DNA from: Lachnospiraceae bacterium UBA3632
GTDB taxonomy: Bacteria; Bacillota; Clostridia; Lachnospirales; Lachnospiraceae
DNA: 64,000 nucleotides
Reading direction: 5' to 3'
Assembly (NCBI GenBank): GCA_002373975.1
Contig: DFKZ01000057.1
Span: 1 to 64,000, forward strand
Shown piece by piece: positions 37,219 to 46,022 of the stretch. Under the pieces are notes generated by a model. The model worked only from the letters and a program-made list of their open reading frames with translations, was not told where the DNA came from and did not search any database. Within the stretch, counting starts at the first letter, position 1; every line of letters starts with the position of its first letter. The position numbers and the translations under genes were made by a program.

Positions 37219-38052
37219 CTAACCTATCTTTATCGGAGTTCCCTGCAGCTGTGCCACACCCGAAGCCTTTAACTGCAGCATGCCCTGAGACTCCGCTGTC
37301 ACGGAAGCTCCCGAAAGCGCCATCTTCTGGGTTGCTTTCATCTCGACCTTTCCGCTCGAATCTATAGTGAGATTTGAGCAGTTGACAGTAACCTTTCCGC
37401 TGTCGGAAGCCCCGTTAAGCACTATGGTGATATTGTCCCCCGCCTTGATGGTAAGCTTCCTGGCGGCCTTGATGAGCATATCACCGTTTTCGGTCTTCAT
37501 CTGTATCTGCGCGTTGTTTTCTTTATCATGTATCTCGATAAGCTTTTTCTCGTTATCGAGAGTGATCGCATGAGCGTTTCCGGGAGTGTAGATATTTATC
37601 TTATCCTTGGTTCCGTCACCGGACCCTCCCTGAGGGTCAGCGACATCCTCAAATTCTATGACACTTCCCTGTCTTGTAACTATGCGCTTGTGCTGATTAT
37701 CCTGATCCTTTGATTTGGAAAGGAATGAATCGGAATTCTTGTGAACAGTACCGATCACATAGGGTCTGTCTATGATCCCTTCCTCGAATGCCACCAGCAC
37801 CTGATCTCCTATCTCGGGATGAAAGTAGAATCCCCAGCTGCTCCCTCCATAGGGCATAGCCACTCTTGCCCACTGAAGAACATTGGCCTCATCATCACGG
37901 GTATGAACCTTGACACACACCCTTCCGGGGTAATTGTCATTGTGATTATCCACCACCTCGCCGACTACGATGCCGAATATCCTTGCATCTCCCGTATCGG
38001 TCTTAAGTACGGACTTTTCACTTACTTCTTCAAAAATATCAAAAATAGCCAT
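37219..38052 (-). CDS. gp5-like spike protein (VgrG C-terminal type)
   Basis: A 277-aa protein. An OB-fold domain (GIVVGEVVDNHNDNYPGRV to GDQVLVAFEEG, about 26-100) is followed by a hinge and a repetitive beta-prism (about 160-277) with alternating hydrophobic/charged residues (ITIVLNG, KVTVNCSNLTI, KVEMKA). It trimerises to make the puncturing needle below the hub. In many systems this is fused to the gp27-like hub as VgrG; here hub and spike are separate adjacent genes with abutting stop and start codons (TAAATG). Confidence 0.9.
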   Translation of the reverse strand: MAIFDIFEEVSEKSVLKTDTGDARIFGIVVGEVVDNHNDNYPGRVCVKVHTRDDEANVLQWARVAMPYGGSSWGFYFHPEIGDQVLVAFEEGIIDRPYVIGTVHKNSDSFLSKSKDQDNQHKRIVTRQGSVIEFEDVADPQGGSGDGTKDKINIYTPGNAHAITLDNEKKLIEIHDKENNAQIQMKTENGDMLIKAARKLTIKAGDNITIVLNGASDSGKVTVNCSNLTIDSSGKVEMKATQKMALSGASVTAESQGMLQLKASGVAQLQGTPIKIG

Positions 38053-39222
38053 TTACAATAAGCCCCCTGATATCTGTCTGTCGGTTTTTCCGACTATATG
38101 TGTGAGGAAAGCGCCTTCGGCGTTGAATGTGTGCCGTACCGACTGAACGTAAAAATCATTGGATGCGGCTGTTCCTATATCCGAAAGCTTGAGGTACTTT
38201 CCGGGAAGGATATCGGGAATGCCCGCTATGTCAAGCTCCAGCGTCCCGTATCTGTAGCTGATATTCTCGTACAGATAATCCGCTCTGTAACCGGCCTCGG
38301 AATTATCCGAAACGGTAGGGTCTATATAGACAAATTTTGAGCCCGAAATAAGAGCTTTCGCCTTGTTCCCCTGTGAAAGCTTATTGGAATTCTTTTTCTT
38401 TCCGGAAACCTGCTTTGCCTTGCCCACATCAAGCCCCCTTACCTCTACCTGTTCGACAAGGCCTGTCATATCGTATTCCACCGTGAGTCTCTTAATATTG
38501 ACATCGGGGGTAATGGTTATCTGGCTGGTAAGGTCACTCTTTGCCATTCTGAAATACACCTTCCCCGCCACCACAAAGAAATCATAGTTAAATTTCTTTG
38601 CGATCTTTACCACAAACTCATAATCACTCTCGCCCACCATCTCGATGGTCTTATCGATATCTTTTTTTGCGGGCGGGTTCATCGGCGCTGCGGATTTGTC
38701 CGGAGTCGAATCGATGGACAATCCGTTGAAGGCGCCCTTTTCCTGCAGTGACTGATAAATGTTCTGATCAAAAATCTCCTTTACCGCGTCGGAGTACGCC
38801 GTGGACTGCAGCCTCCGGTTATAGCGGTTGGACATCATAACTGATTTGATATCCATAGCTGTCACCTGAATACTTGCCACGTCATCCTCTTCCACGTAGA
38901 ATCCCACTTTTGTGATAACTCCCTCAAATACCTCCGTGACTGTGACATCATAGCCTGCATAGATCTTGACCGGTGACCCCAACAGCACGAATTCCTTGAC
39001 TGTGTCGAAGTTGAAGGTCGCGTTCTCGTAATCATATACATTGTACAGATGAAAGACTGCCTGAGATGCTTCAAAGCCCGCGGTGAGATCTATGGTGACA
39101 TTGGATACACCTATGGCTTTTTTTCGCTTTTCTCCCGCTGTAAGGCTCAATTCCCCTATCATTATCTCTATGATGGGATGACGGAAATATCCGTATTTTT
39201 CTCTTATGCTTTCATAATCCAA
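38053..39222 (-). CDS. gp27-like hub protein (phage late control D-type)
   Basis: A 389-aa protein. The sequence follows the gpD/VgrG N-terminal hub pattern (FDTVKEFVLLGSPVKIYAGY near 72-92, and RYNRRLQSTAYSDAVKEIFD near 130-150) and includes a C-terminal PGKYLKLSDIG-DFYVQSVRHTF element. It forms the trimeric adaptor between the tube and the spike. A TTG start is used (rev. of 39220-39222), with AAGGG ten bases upstream; no in-frame ATG is better placed. Confidence 0.85.
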   Translation of the reverse strand: MDYESIREKYGYFRHPIIEIMIGELSLTAGEKRKKAIGVSNVTIDLTAGFEASQAVFHLYNVYDYENATFNFDTVKEFVLLGSPVKIYAGYDVTVTEVFEGVITKVGFYVEEDDVASIQVTAMDIKSVMMSNRYNRRLQSTAYSDAVKEIFDQNIYQSLQEKGAFNGLSIDSTPDKSAAPMNPPAKKDIDKTIEMVGESDYEFVVKIAKKFNYDFFVVAGKVYFRMAKSDLTSQITITPDVNIKRLTVEYDMTGLVEQVEVRGLDVGKAKQVSGKKKNSNKLSQGNKAKALISGSKFVYIDPTVSDNSEAGYRADYLYENISYRYGTLELDIAGIPDILPGKYLKLSDIGTAASNDFYVQSVRHTFNAEGAFLTHIVGKTDRQISGGLL

Positions 39223-39237
39223 TTTATGTTTCCCTTA

Positions 39238-40113
39238 TCACTTTGCTACAGGCTTTTTGGCAAGTCTGGTCATCTTCTCCGCCGCGGGATTTCCCTTGAT
39301 AAACGCGTCATAGTATGCCTGATACCAGTATCTGTTTGAATAGTCCCTCAGCCCGTCCTCTGTGGACTCAATCAGATAGAGCAACAGTCCCACCGAGGCC
39401 CTTACCGGATTGCCGTTAATGTCAAACATGGTGTACTCTGTATTAACGGTCCTTAGCATTCCCTCATACATCATCTCTCCCCACTCAAAGCACAGCATCC
39501 TCGTTTTGTCGCTTCGAAGCGCTGCAATAAAAGCTTCCACTACCACCTGCACCGACTGGGTCTTTCTCCCCAGGGCAACCTCATTCACGATATTGGCAGC
39601 GGAAGAAACCGCCCTGGAGCTGGAAAGCGTGAGCATATCCTGCTGGAATGCCGCAGTGTTTGACACCTGATCGAAGATAAGATTCAGTGACAGCTCTATC
39701 TGAAAGCCCATGGCACCACGCCCGATACCACGTCCGGCCTGCGTGTAGTTGTTGATCTGTACATCATCATCTCCGCCACGTCCCGAAATTCTCAGGCTTG
39801 TGGGATTGAACTGTACCGGTATGGAGCGGTTATAGCCTCCCTTTTGCAGCCTTTTGATCTTTTTTGACGTAAGATCAATTCCCACTGCTGATTTAATCGC
39901 ATTCGTGACGCCATCAAGTACCGAAGGGGTATAACTCGTAAGCGTGCTTGCCGCAGCCAGCATGCCAACTCCCTTTGAGGATACATAACCACTTGCACCC
40001 GACTTCACTATTCCTTTCTTTAACAACTCTCTCTCGTCCCTTATCCAGATCGTGGCCTTTTCGACTGATCCGGTGGCGGTCATTACTGAGTTTAATAATG
40101 CACTTCCTGCCAT
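39238..40113 (-). CDS. CIS_tube-domain hub/adaptor protein 1 (Afp7-like)
   Basis: A 291-aa protein. The core PVQFNPTSLRISGRG (about 90-104) and the later FEWGEMMYEGMLRTVNTEYTMF segment are characteristic of the CIS_tube domain of Afp7-like proteins, which sit between the first tube ring and the hub. The usual LysM domain at the end is not evident. It is paralogous to the next protein upstream; the pair may form alternate layers. AGAGG precedes the ATG. Confidence 0.8.
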   Translation of the reverse strand: MAGSALLNSVMTATGSVEKATIWIRDERELLKKGIVKSGASGYVSSKGVGMLAAASTLTSYTPSVLDGVTNAIKSAVGIDLTSKKIKRLQKGGYNRSIPVQFNPTSLRISGRGGDDDVQINNYTQAGRGIGRGAMGFQIELSLNLIFDQVSNTAAFQQDMLTLSSSRAVSSAANIVNEVALGRKTQSVQVVVEAFIAALRSDKTRMLCFEWGEMMYEGMLRTVNTEYTMFDINGNPVRASVGLLLYLIESTEDGLRDYSNRYWYQAYYDAFIKGNPAAEKMTRLAKKPVAK

Positions 40114-40128
40114 AGCTTTCCTCTTTTA

Positions 40129-41088
40129 TTATCCAAGTACCCCCGATAAATTCTCCAGCATTGAAGTCTTATCGAATGCCTTCTCGAATACTTCGTTCCA
40201 GTACTCCAGATCGGACGCAAATGTAGCATTTGCGTTGCTCTGCTGGATCTGAAGATCAACTGTTGCCTTTATGGGATTTCCCATTTTGTTGAACATGGTG
40301 TAATTGATATCTACCGAAAGGAGCTCCCCGTGGAAAAACATTTTGTTCCAGACAAATATAACCTGCCTGGTCTTTTTCATCATAAGCAGGGACATCAGGC
40401 CTTCCGTCTGTCTCCTGACAGAATAACCTTCCCTTATATTGGCAGCCGTGCTGATCGCAACCTCGGCTGCATTCGAGGTATTTATTGTCGCATCCGAAAA
40501 GGTGGTCTTCCCGAAGGCGTCCGCGTTGTTTATATCCTCAAATACCAGTTGTACCGTCAGATAGGTTGATGTCTCCTTATCGGTATTCTGGATAGAGTTG
40601 GGGGTCTCATTTCCGACGGCGGTATACTTTGATATACGCCCACCCATGGTATTCATTCGGAGTGATGAAGGATTATACTGCACCAGTACGGGTAGGAAAC
40701 CGTTTGTCAGCAGGGCTGCGGCAACTTCCGCCTCGGTCATCTTGGTCTTTACCGCTTCGGATGCAAGCTTTGTCTGCTTGATCTTCTGTCCCGCTCTCTG
40801 TGCGATCTTTTCAGACACCTTAAGCTTCTGCTTTCGGAGGCTTCTCAAGGCCTTTACATCCTGACTCGTGGAAGCACCGGTGGAATCAATGTTCCCCATC
40901 CCAAGCATGCGCACATAGAGCATGGCCTTGGCTGTCATCATTTCGAGGCCCTTGCCCGCGGCGGCGGTACCTATCGCTTCGGCGGTATATCCCGCTATCC
41001 TTGCGGCCTCCGAAGAAGTACCCGTATTCAGCGGTTCCGATGCTGCCTCACCGTTATTCTCATTTATACTCATTTCATTATCGGGCAT
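40129..41088 (-). CDS. CIS_tube-domain hub/adaptor protein 2 (Afp7-like paralog)
   Basis: A 319-aa protein sharing the pattern of its neighbour: VQYNPSSLRMNTMGGR (about 137-152), then VFVWNKMFFHGELLSVDINYTMF with the same spacing. The N-terminal 100 residues are Ala/Gly/Thr-rich and then Lys-rich and differ from the paralog. GGTGG lies before the ATG. Two tandem copies suggest two stacked or cell-specific adaptor layers at the tube-spike junction. Confidence 0.8.
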   Translation of the reverse strand: MPDNEMSINENNGEAASEPLNTGTSSEAARIAGYTAEAIGTAAAGKGLEMMTAKAMLYVRMLGMGNIDSTGASTSQDVKALRSLRKQKLKVSEKIAQRAGQKIKQTKLASEAVKTKMTEAEVAAALLTNGFLPVLVQYNPSSLRMNTMGGRISKYTAVGNETPNSIQNTDKETSTYLTVQLVFEDINNADAFGKTTFSDATINTSNAAEVAISTAANIREGYSVRRQTEGLMSLLMMKKTRQVIFVWNKMFFHGELLSVDINYTMFNKMGNPIKATVDLQIQQSNANATFASDLEYWNEVFEKAFDKTSMLENLSGVLG

Positions 41089-41097
41089 TTTCCACCT

Positions 41098-43380
41098 TTA
41101 CAGACCACGTCTTCTCTGTTCGTTCTTAAGCTGTTTCTCGATCCTGTTGTATACCCTGTCCGAAATCGAATCGAGCTGCGTCCTTAGCTGCTTGTTAACA
41201 AGGGACTCTATCTGCCTGCTGTTGTTTTCAATGGTCTCATTCGTGATATTATTTACTACGGTTCTGTTTTCCGTCTCATTTGTCTCGATGCTGGTAACAG
41301 TCTTTCTGCTTGTTTCCTCGATCCGTTTCATCTCCTCCCGGAGATTCTCTATTGTTTCTTCTGAAACCGTATTCTCAAGGCTTCTGTGAACTATCGAAGC
41401 ATGCCGTTCCTCTGAAGTTTCCTCTGCCCTGCCGGCAGATCCCGCACCTCTTCTGAGCTCCCCTGCTCTTTTCGTTGCTTCACTTTTCTTTCCTTCTGCG
41501 TTCCCCGGTATGTTAAGATAGTATTCCTTTGTTTCATTTACGGGGAAAATGTACTCTATCTCAGTGTTATTTGACACGTTTGAGTAGGACAGTTCACTGT
41601 TATCAATGTTATTTACGGTCTCGTTTTCGCTTAAATAGGTGTTACCCTCACCTGCGGGAAAGATGACCTTGGGCTCTTTACCCGGAAGATCGGTTTCACC
41701 CGGAGCTGCTGCGGACGGGCTTATTCCTGCCCGCTCTGCGCGTTCCTGTTCCTCGGCCTGCTTTATGTCATAAAGCAGCAGTCCCATATTGTTGACAGAC
41801 ATCCTGTCGGAATGAGTAAACCTTTCCGGTGCCCTTAAATATTCCCGGATAAGCTCGTGGGTCACTCTCTCTATGGGTGAAAAGAGCTTTTCAGTCTCGG
41901 TCCGGATGGTTTCTATTCTTTGTGCTTCAAGCCTCTCGGCTTCCTCATACTGAGCCCTGAACACCTCGGGATGCTCCAGTGCAAGGATGCTGTCCCTCCT
42001 GGTCCGCTCCGCACCGGTTCCCTCCTCTCTTGCAGGAGGATTCTCCCTGAGAATGGTTCTCAGGTTCTGCATATACCGCTCATTTCGTGCGATATTCTGC
42101 TGATACGTCTGATAAAGCTTCTGTTCGGTCTCTTTTTTGATCTCTTCCGGTGTTTTGTTCCCGCCTTCGCTTCCGGTCTGCGGATATGGGCTTCCCGCAC
42201 TGCTTCCGGTGGTGGTTTCGGGGTATACGCTCTCGGGGGTTTCTTCCTCTCCTTCGGTCAGAAACTCCCTTATCGTCTCCCCGTTTTCGGATATGTTCCG
42301 GATATCCGTGCGGAACAGATTCATATTTGAATTGCGGCTGATGGACAGAAGCTGCCTTATAGTGTCCGACTCATTTCTGTATAATGACTGTGAATTCTCG
42401 TTTTTATTGTACTGCTCATGGAGGTACTGGAGATATGCCGTATTATTCTCTATTCTGAACAGAGTATTGTCGGCGGCCCCGTAAAACACATCCTCCACTG
42501 AGAGCCAGTTCTTTATATCATGGTTTAATCTTTCGTATGTGTTTTCGTATATGTTTTCAACAAGACTGAGGAGCACCGCGGAGGTTATCCTCTCGCTCAC
42601 CTCGGTCACGTTGGTCACTTCCTCCCCTTCCACATCACCCTCATAGATGTTTTCATTCCTGTATACAAGAGGCTCTGCCTCCTCTTTTACCGTCTCACGC
42701 AGCCTGTTAAGGACCATATGTCTTGTGAGCCTCTCCTGCTCGGTTATCCTGTATTCCGTGGATGTAACCGTGCGGGGCTGCGATGTATTCTCATAGAAAT
42801 TCTGAAGTATCCGGTAAATGGCTGCGGTATTCAGCCTTCTGTTTATCTCCTCATGGAGATGAAGAACATTTGAATTAAGGATCTCTGAATCATTTCTGAT
42901 CCGGATATCCTCACTTTGCCTGTACTCGCGGATCATGTTCCTTATGTCATTCAGGTTCTCCCAGTAAAGCTTAAGGGTTTCATTCTGCTCCTTATACTCG
43001 CTCGTAATGCGGTAAACCTGCTTCATGAACTTTCTCTCGTCCTTGACACCCAGACGATGCAGGATATTGGTTATAAATACCTTATCCTGATAGGAAAGCT
43101 CACTGTCTGCCGAAACATTTATCCTGTTCAGCAGATTGTTGATGATGTTTACCTTACGTATCTGATTATTCTCGGTATGGGAGTTGGAAATGATACTCGC
43201 CATTCCGCCTTCGGCAATAAAGACCTCGGGAGGGCTTGTTACCAAATGAAGCAGATCCGTCTCATCCACAAATCCCCCGAGCTGCATATAATTCCCTTTT
43301 ATGCGCTCGCAGAATGCCTCCTGTGACGATAACATATCCGGCTTTAATGAAGTTTTTATCGGAGAACGAAGCTTCAGCAT
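41098..43380 (-). CDS. Coiled-coil protein, tape-measure candidate (760 aa)
   Basis: No family recognised. The protein is rich in Glu, Asn and Arg, and largely predicted helical, with many ENIYENTYE/NVSNNTEIE-like polar stretches and a C-terminal helix (residues about 670-760) of VNNITNETIENN type. It lies between the second tube protein and the hub adaptors, where tailed phages and other contractile systems place the tape-measure protein, and no better candidate for that role exists in the cluster. If about 760 residues were fully helical, 0.15 nm per residue would give a tube near 110 nm; this is only a guess. The ribosome site is weak. Confidence 0.55.
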   Translation of the reverse strand: MLKLRSPIKTSLKPDMLSSQEAFCERIKGNYMQLGGFVDETDLLHLVTSPPEVFIAEGGMASIISNSHTENNQIRKVNIINNLLNRINVSADSELSYQDKVFITNILHRLGVKDERKFMKQVYRITSEYKEQNETLKLYWENLNDIRNMIREYRQSEDIRIRNDSEILNSNVLHLHEEINRRLNTAAIYRILQNFYENTSQPRTVTSTEYRITEQERLTRHMVLNRLRETVKEEAEPLVYRNENIYEGDVEGEEVTNVTEVSERITSAVLLSLVENIYENTYERLNHDIKNWLSVEDVFYGAADNTLFRIENNTAYLQYLHEQYNKNENSQSLYRNESDTIRQLLSISRNSNMNLFRTDIRNISENGETIREFLTEGEEETPESVYPETTTGSSAGSPYPQTGSEGGNKTPEEIKKETEQKLYQTYQQNIARNERYMQNLRTILRENPPAREEGTGAERTRRDSILALEHPEVFRAQYEEAERLEAQRIETIRTETEKLFSPIERVTHELIREYLRAPERFTHSDRMSVNNMGLLLYDIKQAEEQERAERAGISPSAAAPGETDLPGKEPKVIFPAGEGNTYLSENETVNNIDNSELSYSNVSNNTEIEYIFPVNETKEYYLNIPGNAEGKKSEATKRAGELRRGAGSAGRAEETSEERHASIVHRSLENTVSEETIENLREEMKRIEETSRKTVTSIETNETENRTVVNNITNETIENNSRQIESLVNKQLRTQLDSISDRVYNRIEKQLKNEQRRRGL

Positions 43381-43391
43381 TTCTTAATAAC

Positions 43392-44717
43392 TTACTCCAT
43401 CAGAAAATCGGCGATATTCTGGCCGTTGGCTTTTTTACTTCTTGCGCTCTTGATAAAATCAGCCTTTGACGGCTCCTGAACCTTGGACTTGTTACGGCTT
43501 CCTTCCCCGTTTCCGTCCTTGTCAAGCTTATTGAATTCCCACCTTTTGGACTTGCTGACAAACTCTCCCTTTTCGGGATTTGTCACCTTTCCGAACTCAC
43601 TTTTTGCCGCACGTTCTTCGAAAGCACTGCGAGACTGCTCTTCCTTCCCGATTCCGGAGCTGCTGCCGTCGGGGCTTCCTCCCCTTGGATTCGGAATATT
43701 GTTTTGGGAGCTCTGTTTTCCGTTTCCGGCTTTATCTTTATTTTTAAACTCCCACTTTACACTCTTTTCCGAAAGAGCCTTTTCATCGGGCTGATTTTCC
43801 GCCGGGTGTCTTCTTGATGAGAGCTTTCCGTTTCCGGTGTACTCTTCTGCAGTCGTAAATTCAAAAAGCTTTGCCTTTTCCTCCAGCTCGGACTGTGTGA
43901 GCTCCTTTATTCCCATGCCCTCACCTAAGGTCTTATCACTGAACAGCGAGTTCTGGGCGGATCTGGTGGATTTTTTGACACCCTTGAATTTGTCGTTATT
44001 CTCGGCGGCGAAGTTATAATACCTTCGCTTATTGACCATCTCTCCCTGTGAGATTTCCTTTATCGGGTGCTGCTGGGAGCTGTCGCCCTTACCGTCCTTG
44101 AACTTCTCATCAAACTCCCACTTTCTCGCCCTTTGCTTAAATGTACTCTCATTGTCTGAGTTCTGCAGGGGATCCATTGGATAATTTTTGGAATACAGAC
44201 GTTTTGTATTGCCGAGGGGATTTCCGTTGTCATCAAAGGATGTGTCGTCGGCAAACTTCCACTTCGGCTTGGATGTGGCATCCTCAGGATTTGTCACACA
44301 GAACATCTGATTATAACCGATGGTCACGGTTTCGGTGAGAAGGCCTCCCCTTTCTGCGTCCAGACCACCGTATTCCTTACTCATAACAACAGCTCCGGTA
44401 AAGAAATAGTATCTTCCGAAGTCTATCGAGCCGCCTGTATTCTTGCCGACAAAAAGCATCAGGGGCAATAACAGCTCAGTGCCGTTTGAGAGAGGATCGT
44501 TGAAATCTGTGGCAACATATCTCTCAACCTGAAGAGTGAAGGGTTTGCTTATGGGCTTTCTGCGCATGTAAACGTAATCGTTCATGCCGCCTTCCTGTAT
44601 ATAATCATATTCGTTTTCTCTTGAGAAAGCGCGAACACTCTTGAGCGGAACATCAAAGGCCCCGTCAACCCTGAGCATAAATCTGAAATTGGTAAGAAAA
44701 TTATATTCTTCCGTCAT
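43392..44717 (-). CDS. Second tube-type protein with long WEF-repeat C-terminal extension
   Basis: Residues 1-145 follow the gp19-like tail tube fold (FRFMLRVDGAFDVPLKSV, then YFFTGAVVMS). The remaining roughly 295 residues are polar, basic and low in hydrophobicity, with spaced aromatic motifs: PKWKF (151), RKWEF (198), YYNF (233), LFEF (284), VKWEF (320), KSEF (372) and KRWEF (391). It ends GQNIADFLME. Tube-initiator paralogs (Afp5-type) are usual in CIS loci, but such an extension is not. The extension may line the lumen and hold cargo or reach the tape measure. No strong ribosome site. Confidence 0.75.
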   Translation of the reverse strand: MTEEYNFLTNFRFMLRVDGAFDVPLKSVRAFSRENEYDYIQEGGMNDYVYMRRKPISKPFTLQVERYVATDFNDPLSNGTELLLPLMLFVGKNTGGSIDFGRYYFFTGAVVMSKEYGGLDAERGGLLTETVTIGYNQMFCVTNPEDATSKPKWKFADDTSFDDNGNPLGNTKRLYSKNYPMDPLQNSDNESTFKQRARKWEFDEKFKDGKGDSSQQHPIKEISQGEMVNKRRYYNFAAENNDKFKGVKKSTRSAQNSLFSDKTLGEGMGIKELTQSELEEKAKLFEFTTAEEYTGNGKLSSRRHPAENQPDEKALSEKSVKWEFKNKDKAGNGKQSSQNNIPNPRGGSPDGSSSGIGKEEQSRSAFEERAAKSEFGKVTNPEKGEFVSKSKRWEFNKLDKDGNGEGSRNKSKVQEPSKADFIKSARSKKANGQNIADFLME

Positions 44718-44766
44718 GTATATATCTCACTGTATGACAATTAAGCATACCTTACGACATCTTCCG

Positions 44767-45003
44767 TTATCTCATTCCTGTCGGAAGCATCTCTAGTATA
44801 CTCTTTTCTCGTTTGCTGTCTGAGGGATTAAGGTTTTTGTTTATGGAGCTTATCTCCTTACACCACCTTCTTCGCATCACATGATCCATTGAAAGGACTT
44901 CCGCCTCGCTCCAGTGGAAGTAGTAGGAAATGAACGCCATCTCCTTAAAAAGCTCATCCTGAGGGTAGAGCTTTATCCCTCTCTGGTAAAATTTAGCGGA
45001 ATA
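44767..45003 (-). CDS. DUF6760-like reading frame, reached by -1 frameshift
   Basis: A 78-codon open frame that overlaps the chaperone-like gene in the -1 frame. The conserved part is LYPQDELFKEMAFISYYFHW followed by EVLSMDHVMRRRWCKEIS; this resembles the small DUF6760 proteins of CIS clusters. The first ATG (44940) lies inside that conserved segment and has its AAGGAG directly touching it, so independent initiation would lose the start of the domain. The frame is open from 45003 and is entered exactly by a -1 slip at AAATTTT (44988-44994). The fused product would be 189 aa. Confidence 0.65.
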   Translation of the reverse strand, partial: YSAKFYQRGIKLYPQDELFKEMAFISYYFHWSEAEVLSMDHVMRRRWCKEISSINKNLNPSDSKREKSILEMLPTGMR

Positions 45004-45014
45004 TCATGCTCCTT
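44961..45014 (-). promoter_or_regulatory. Probable programmed -1 ribosomal frameshift signal
   Basis: Three parts line up. An internal AAGGAG (45009-45014) lies 14 bases before the slippery heptamer A AAT TTT (44988-44994) in the zero frame. Six bases after it a hairpin can form (GAGGG and CCCTC, 44961-44981, loop 11). A -1 slip after AAT TTT leads straight into the DUF6760-like frame. The analogous tail-chaperone frameshift is well known in phages lambda (G/GT) and P2 (E/E'). Confidence 0.6.
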
Positions 45015-45335
45015 CCCGCAATCCGGGCATACAAAATGCATTGTAGGAGGCTCGATATCATTGATACGCTGATACATATCCTGCAAAAAAGCAAGATCTG
45101 CGGTAAACAGCCTTTCCACGATATTGGGTGCTATCGTTGCAACGCCTTCAATCTCGGTTATGACCTCTGCAAGAAGCACTATCGTAAGATATGAAGGGTT
45201 CGAGAGCACTCTGGGATCACGCTGCGCGCGCATCTCATCACCTGCCGTGGCAAGTCTCATACGTCCGTTTCTGTGAATCTCGCCATTTCCGTCAACGTAT
45301 CCTTTAGGCAGTGTAAATTCAAATTCTGTCTCCAT
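44973..45335 (-). CDS. Tail assembly chaperone-like protein (zero-frame product)
   Basis: A 120-aa protein directly downstream of the main tube gene. It has a FTLPKGYVDGNGEIHRNGRM opening, a middle helical part (TIVLLAEVITEIEGV), and a C-terminal zinc-ribbon-like CPDCGKEH. Similar small proteins lie at this place in many CIS and phage clusters. The start was set at the ATG 45335, with AGGAG nine bases upstream. It ends LNFTREG-stop, but a slippery site lets a share of ribosomes pass into the next frame. The leader upstream contains strong hairpins. Confidence 0.7.
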   Translation of the reverse strand: METEFEFTLPKGYVDGNGEIHRNGRMRLATAGDEMRAQRDPRVLSNPSYLTIVLLAEVITEIEGVATIAPNIVERLFTADLAFLQDMYQRINDIEPPTMHFVCPDCGKEHDIPLNFTREG

Positions 45336-45378
45336 ATTCGTATTCTCCTGAAAGTACTGACGCAACACAGATCGCTCC

Positions 45379-45449
45379 GCTCCTTCGGAGCTTACGCAAT
45401 TCTGCTAACACATGCAAATCGCAGAATTGCCCAAAAAGGGCAATCCTGC
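45379..45449 (-). promoter_or_regulatory. Hairpin cluster between tube and chaperone-like genes
   Basis: The 132-base gap after the tube gene holds a strong hairpin (45421-45449; 12-bp stem, one G-T pair, loop TTTTT). It also holds a second arm (45396-45405) that can pair instead with part of the first stem (GCAATTCTGC/GCAGAATTGC), and a GCTCC-TTC-GGAGC hairpin (45379-45391). No T tract follows, so it is not a plain terminator. It may protect the tube mRNA or reduce expression of the genes downstream. Confidence 0.55.
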
Positions 45450-45467
45450 TTTTTGCTCATGTTTGCG

Positions 45468-45965
45468 TTAGTTAGGTATTACAAGCTCTTCGTAAGCAAG
45501 CTCAACAGACTCGATAGCAACATCGGAAGTCTTGGCATCAAGCTCGGGTCCGGTGTACTTTGCAACCCATGCGTTGGTAAGGAGCCATACTCTGGTTCCG
45601 GTGATGCTGGTTGCGATAGTCTGAGGGGATCCGCCATTGATATCGATAAGCTCGATCTGAACTTCGTTTCTGGGAATCTCTCCACGAACCTCGGATACAC
45701 ATTCCTGAATCCATGTCTTGAATGCGGAATCAAGAGTGTAACCGAAACGAAGGGTGATGTTTCCGTGCTTAACAAGGCCCGGAATCTTTACGGGTGCCAG
45801 AGAGTTTGCATTGCCCTGGCGGAACTCGATCACATCCACCGAAGCGTCGATTCCCGTAACCTGTGAAAATGCGGCAGTACCTTCCACATTCGCCACACGT
45901 ACAAGGAAATTCATTTTTGTAAGGGGATATGATAAGCCTTTACTGTTTTCATAAGGACTAGCCAT
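45468..45965 (-). CDS. Major tube protein (gp19/Hcp-like, Afp1-type)
   Basis: A 165-aa protein, the normal length. The pattern MNFLVRVANVEGTAAFSQVTG at the start, the FRQGNANSLAPVKIPGLVKH loop and the C-terminal VESVELAYEEL are typical of CIS inner tube proteins, which stack as hexamers inside the sheath. AAGGAG lies upstream. It is followed by an intergenic hairpin cluster, fitting a need for far more tube than baseplate protein. Confidence 0.92.
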   Translation of the reverse strand: MASPYENSKGLSYPLTKMNFLVRVANVEGTAAFSQVTGIDASVDVIEFRQGNANSLAPVKIPGLVKHGNITLRFGYTLDSAFKTWIQECVSEVRGEIPRNEVQIELIDINGGSPQTIATSITGTRVWLLTNAWVAKYTGPELDAKTSDVAIESVELAYEELVIPN

Positions 45966-46022
45966 TAATTATTTCTCCTTTTCTTGTTTTAGTGAACGAA
46001 CAATCCGTTAATCAGTTCCCTT

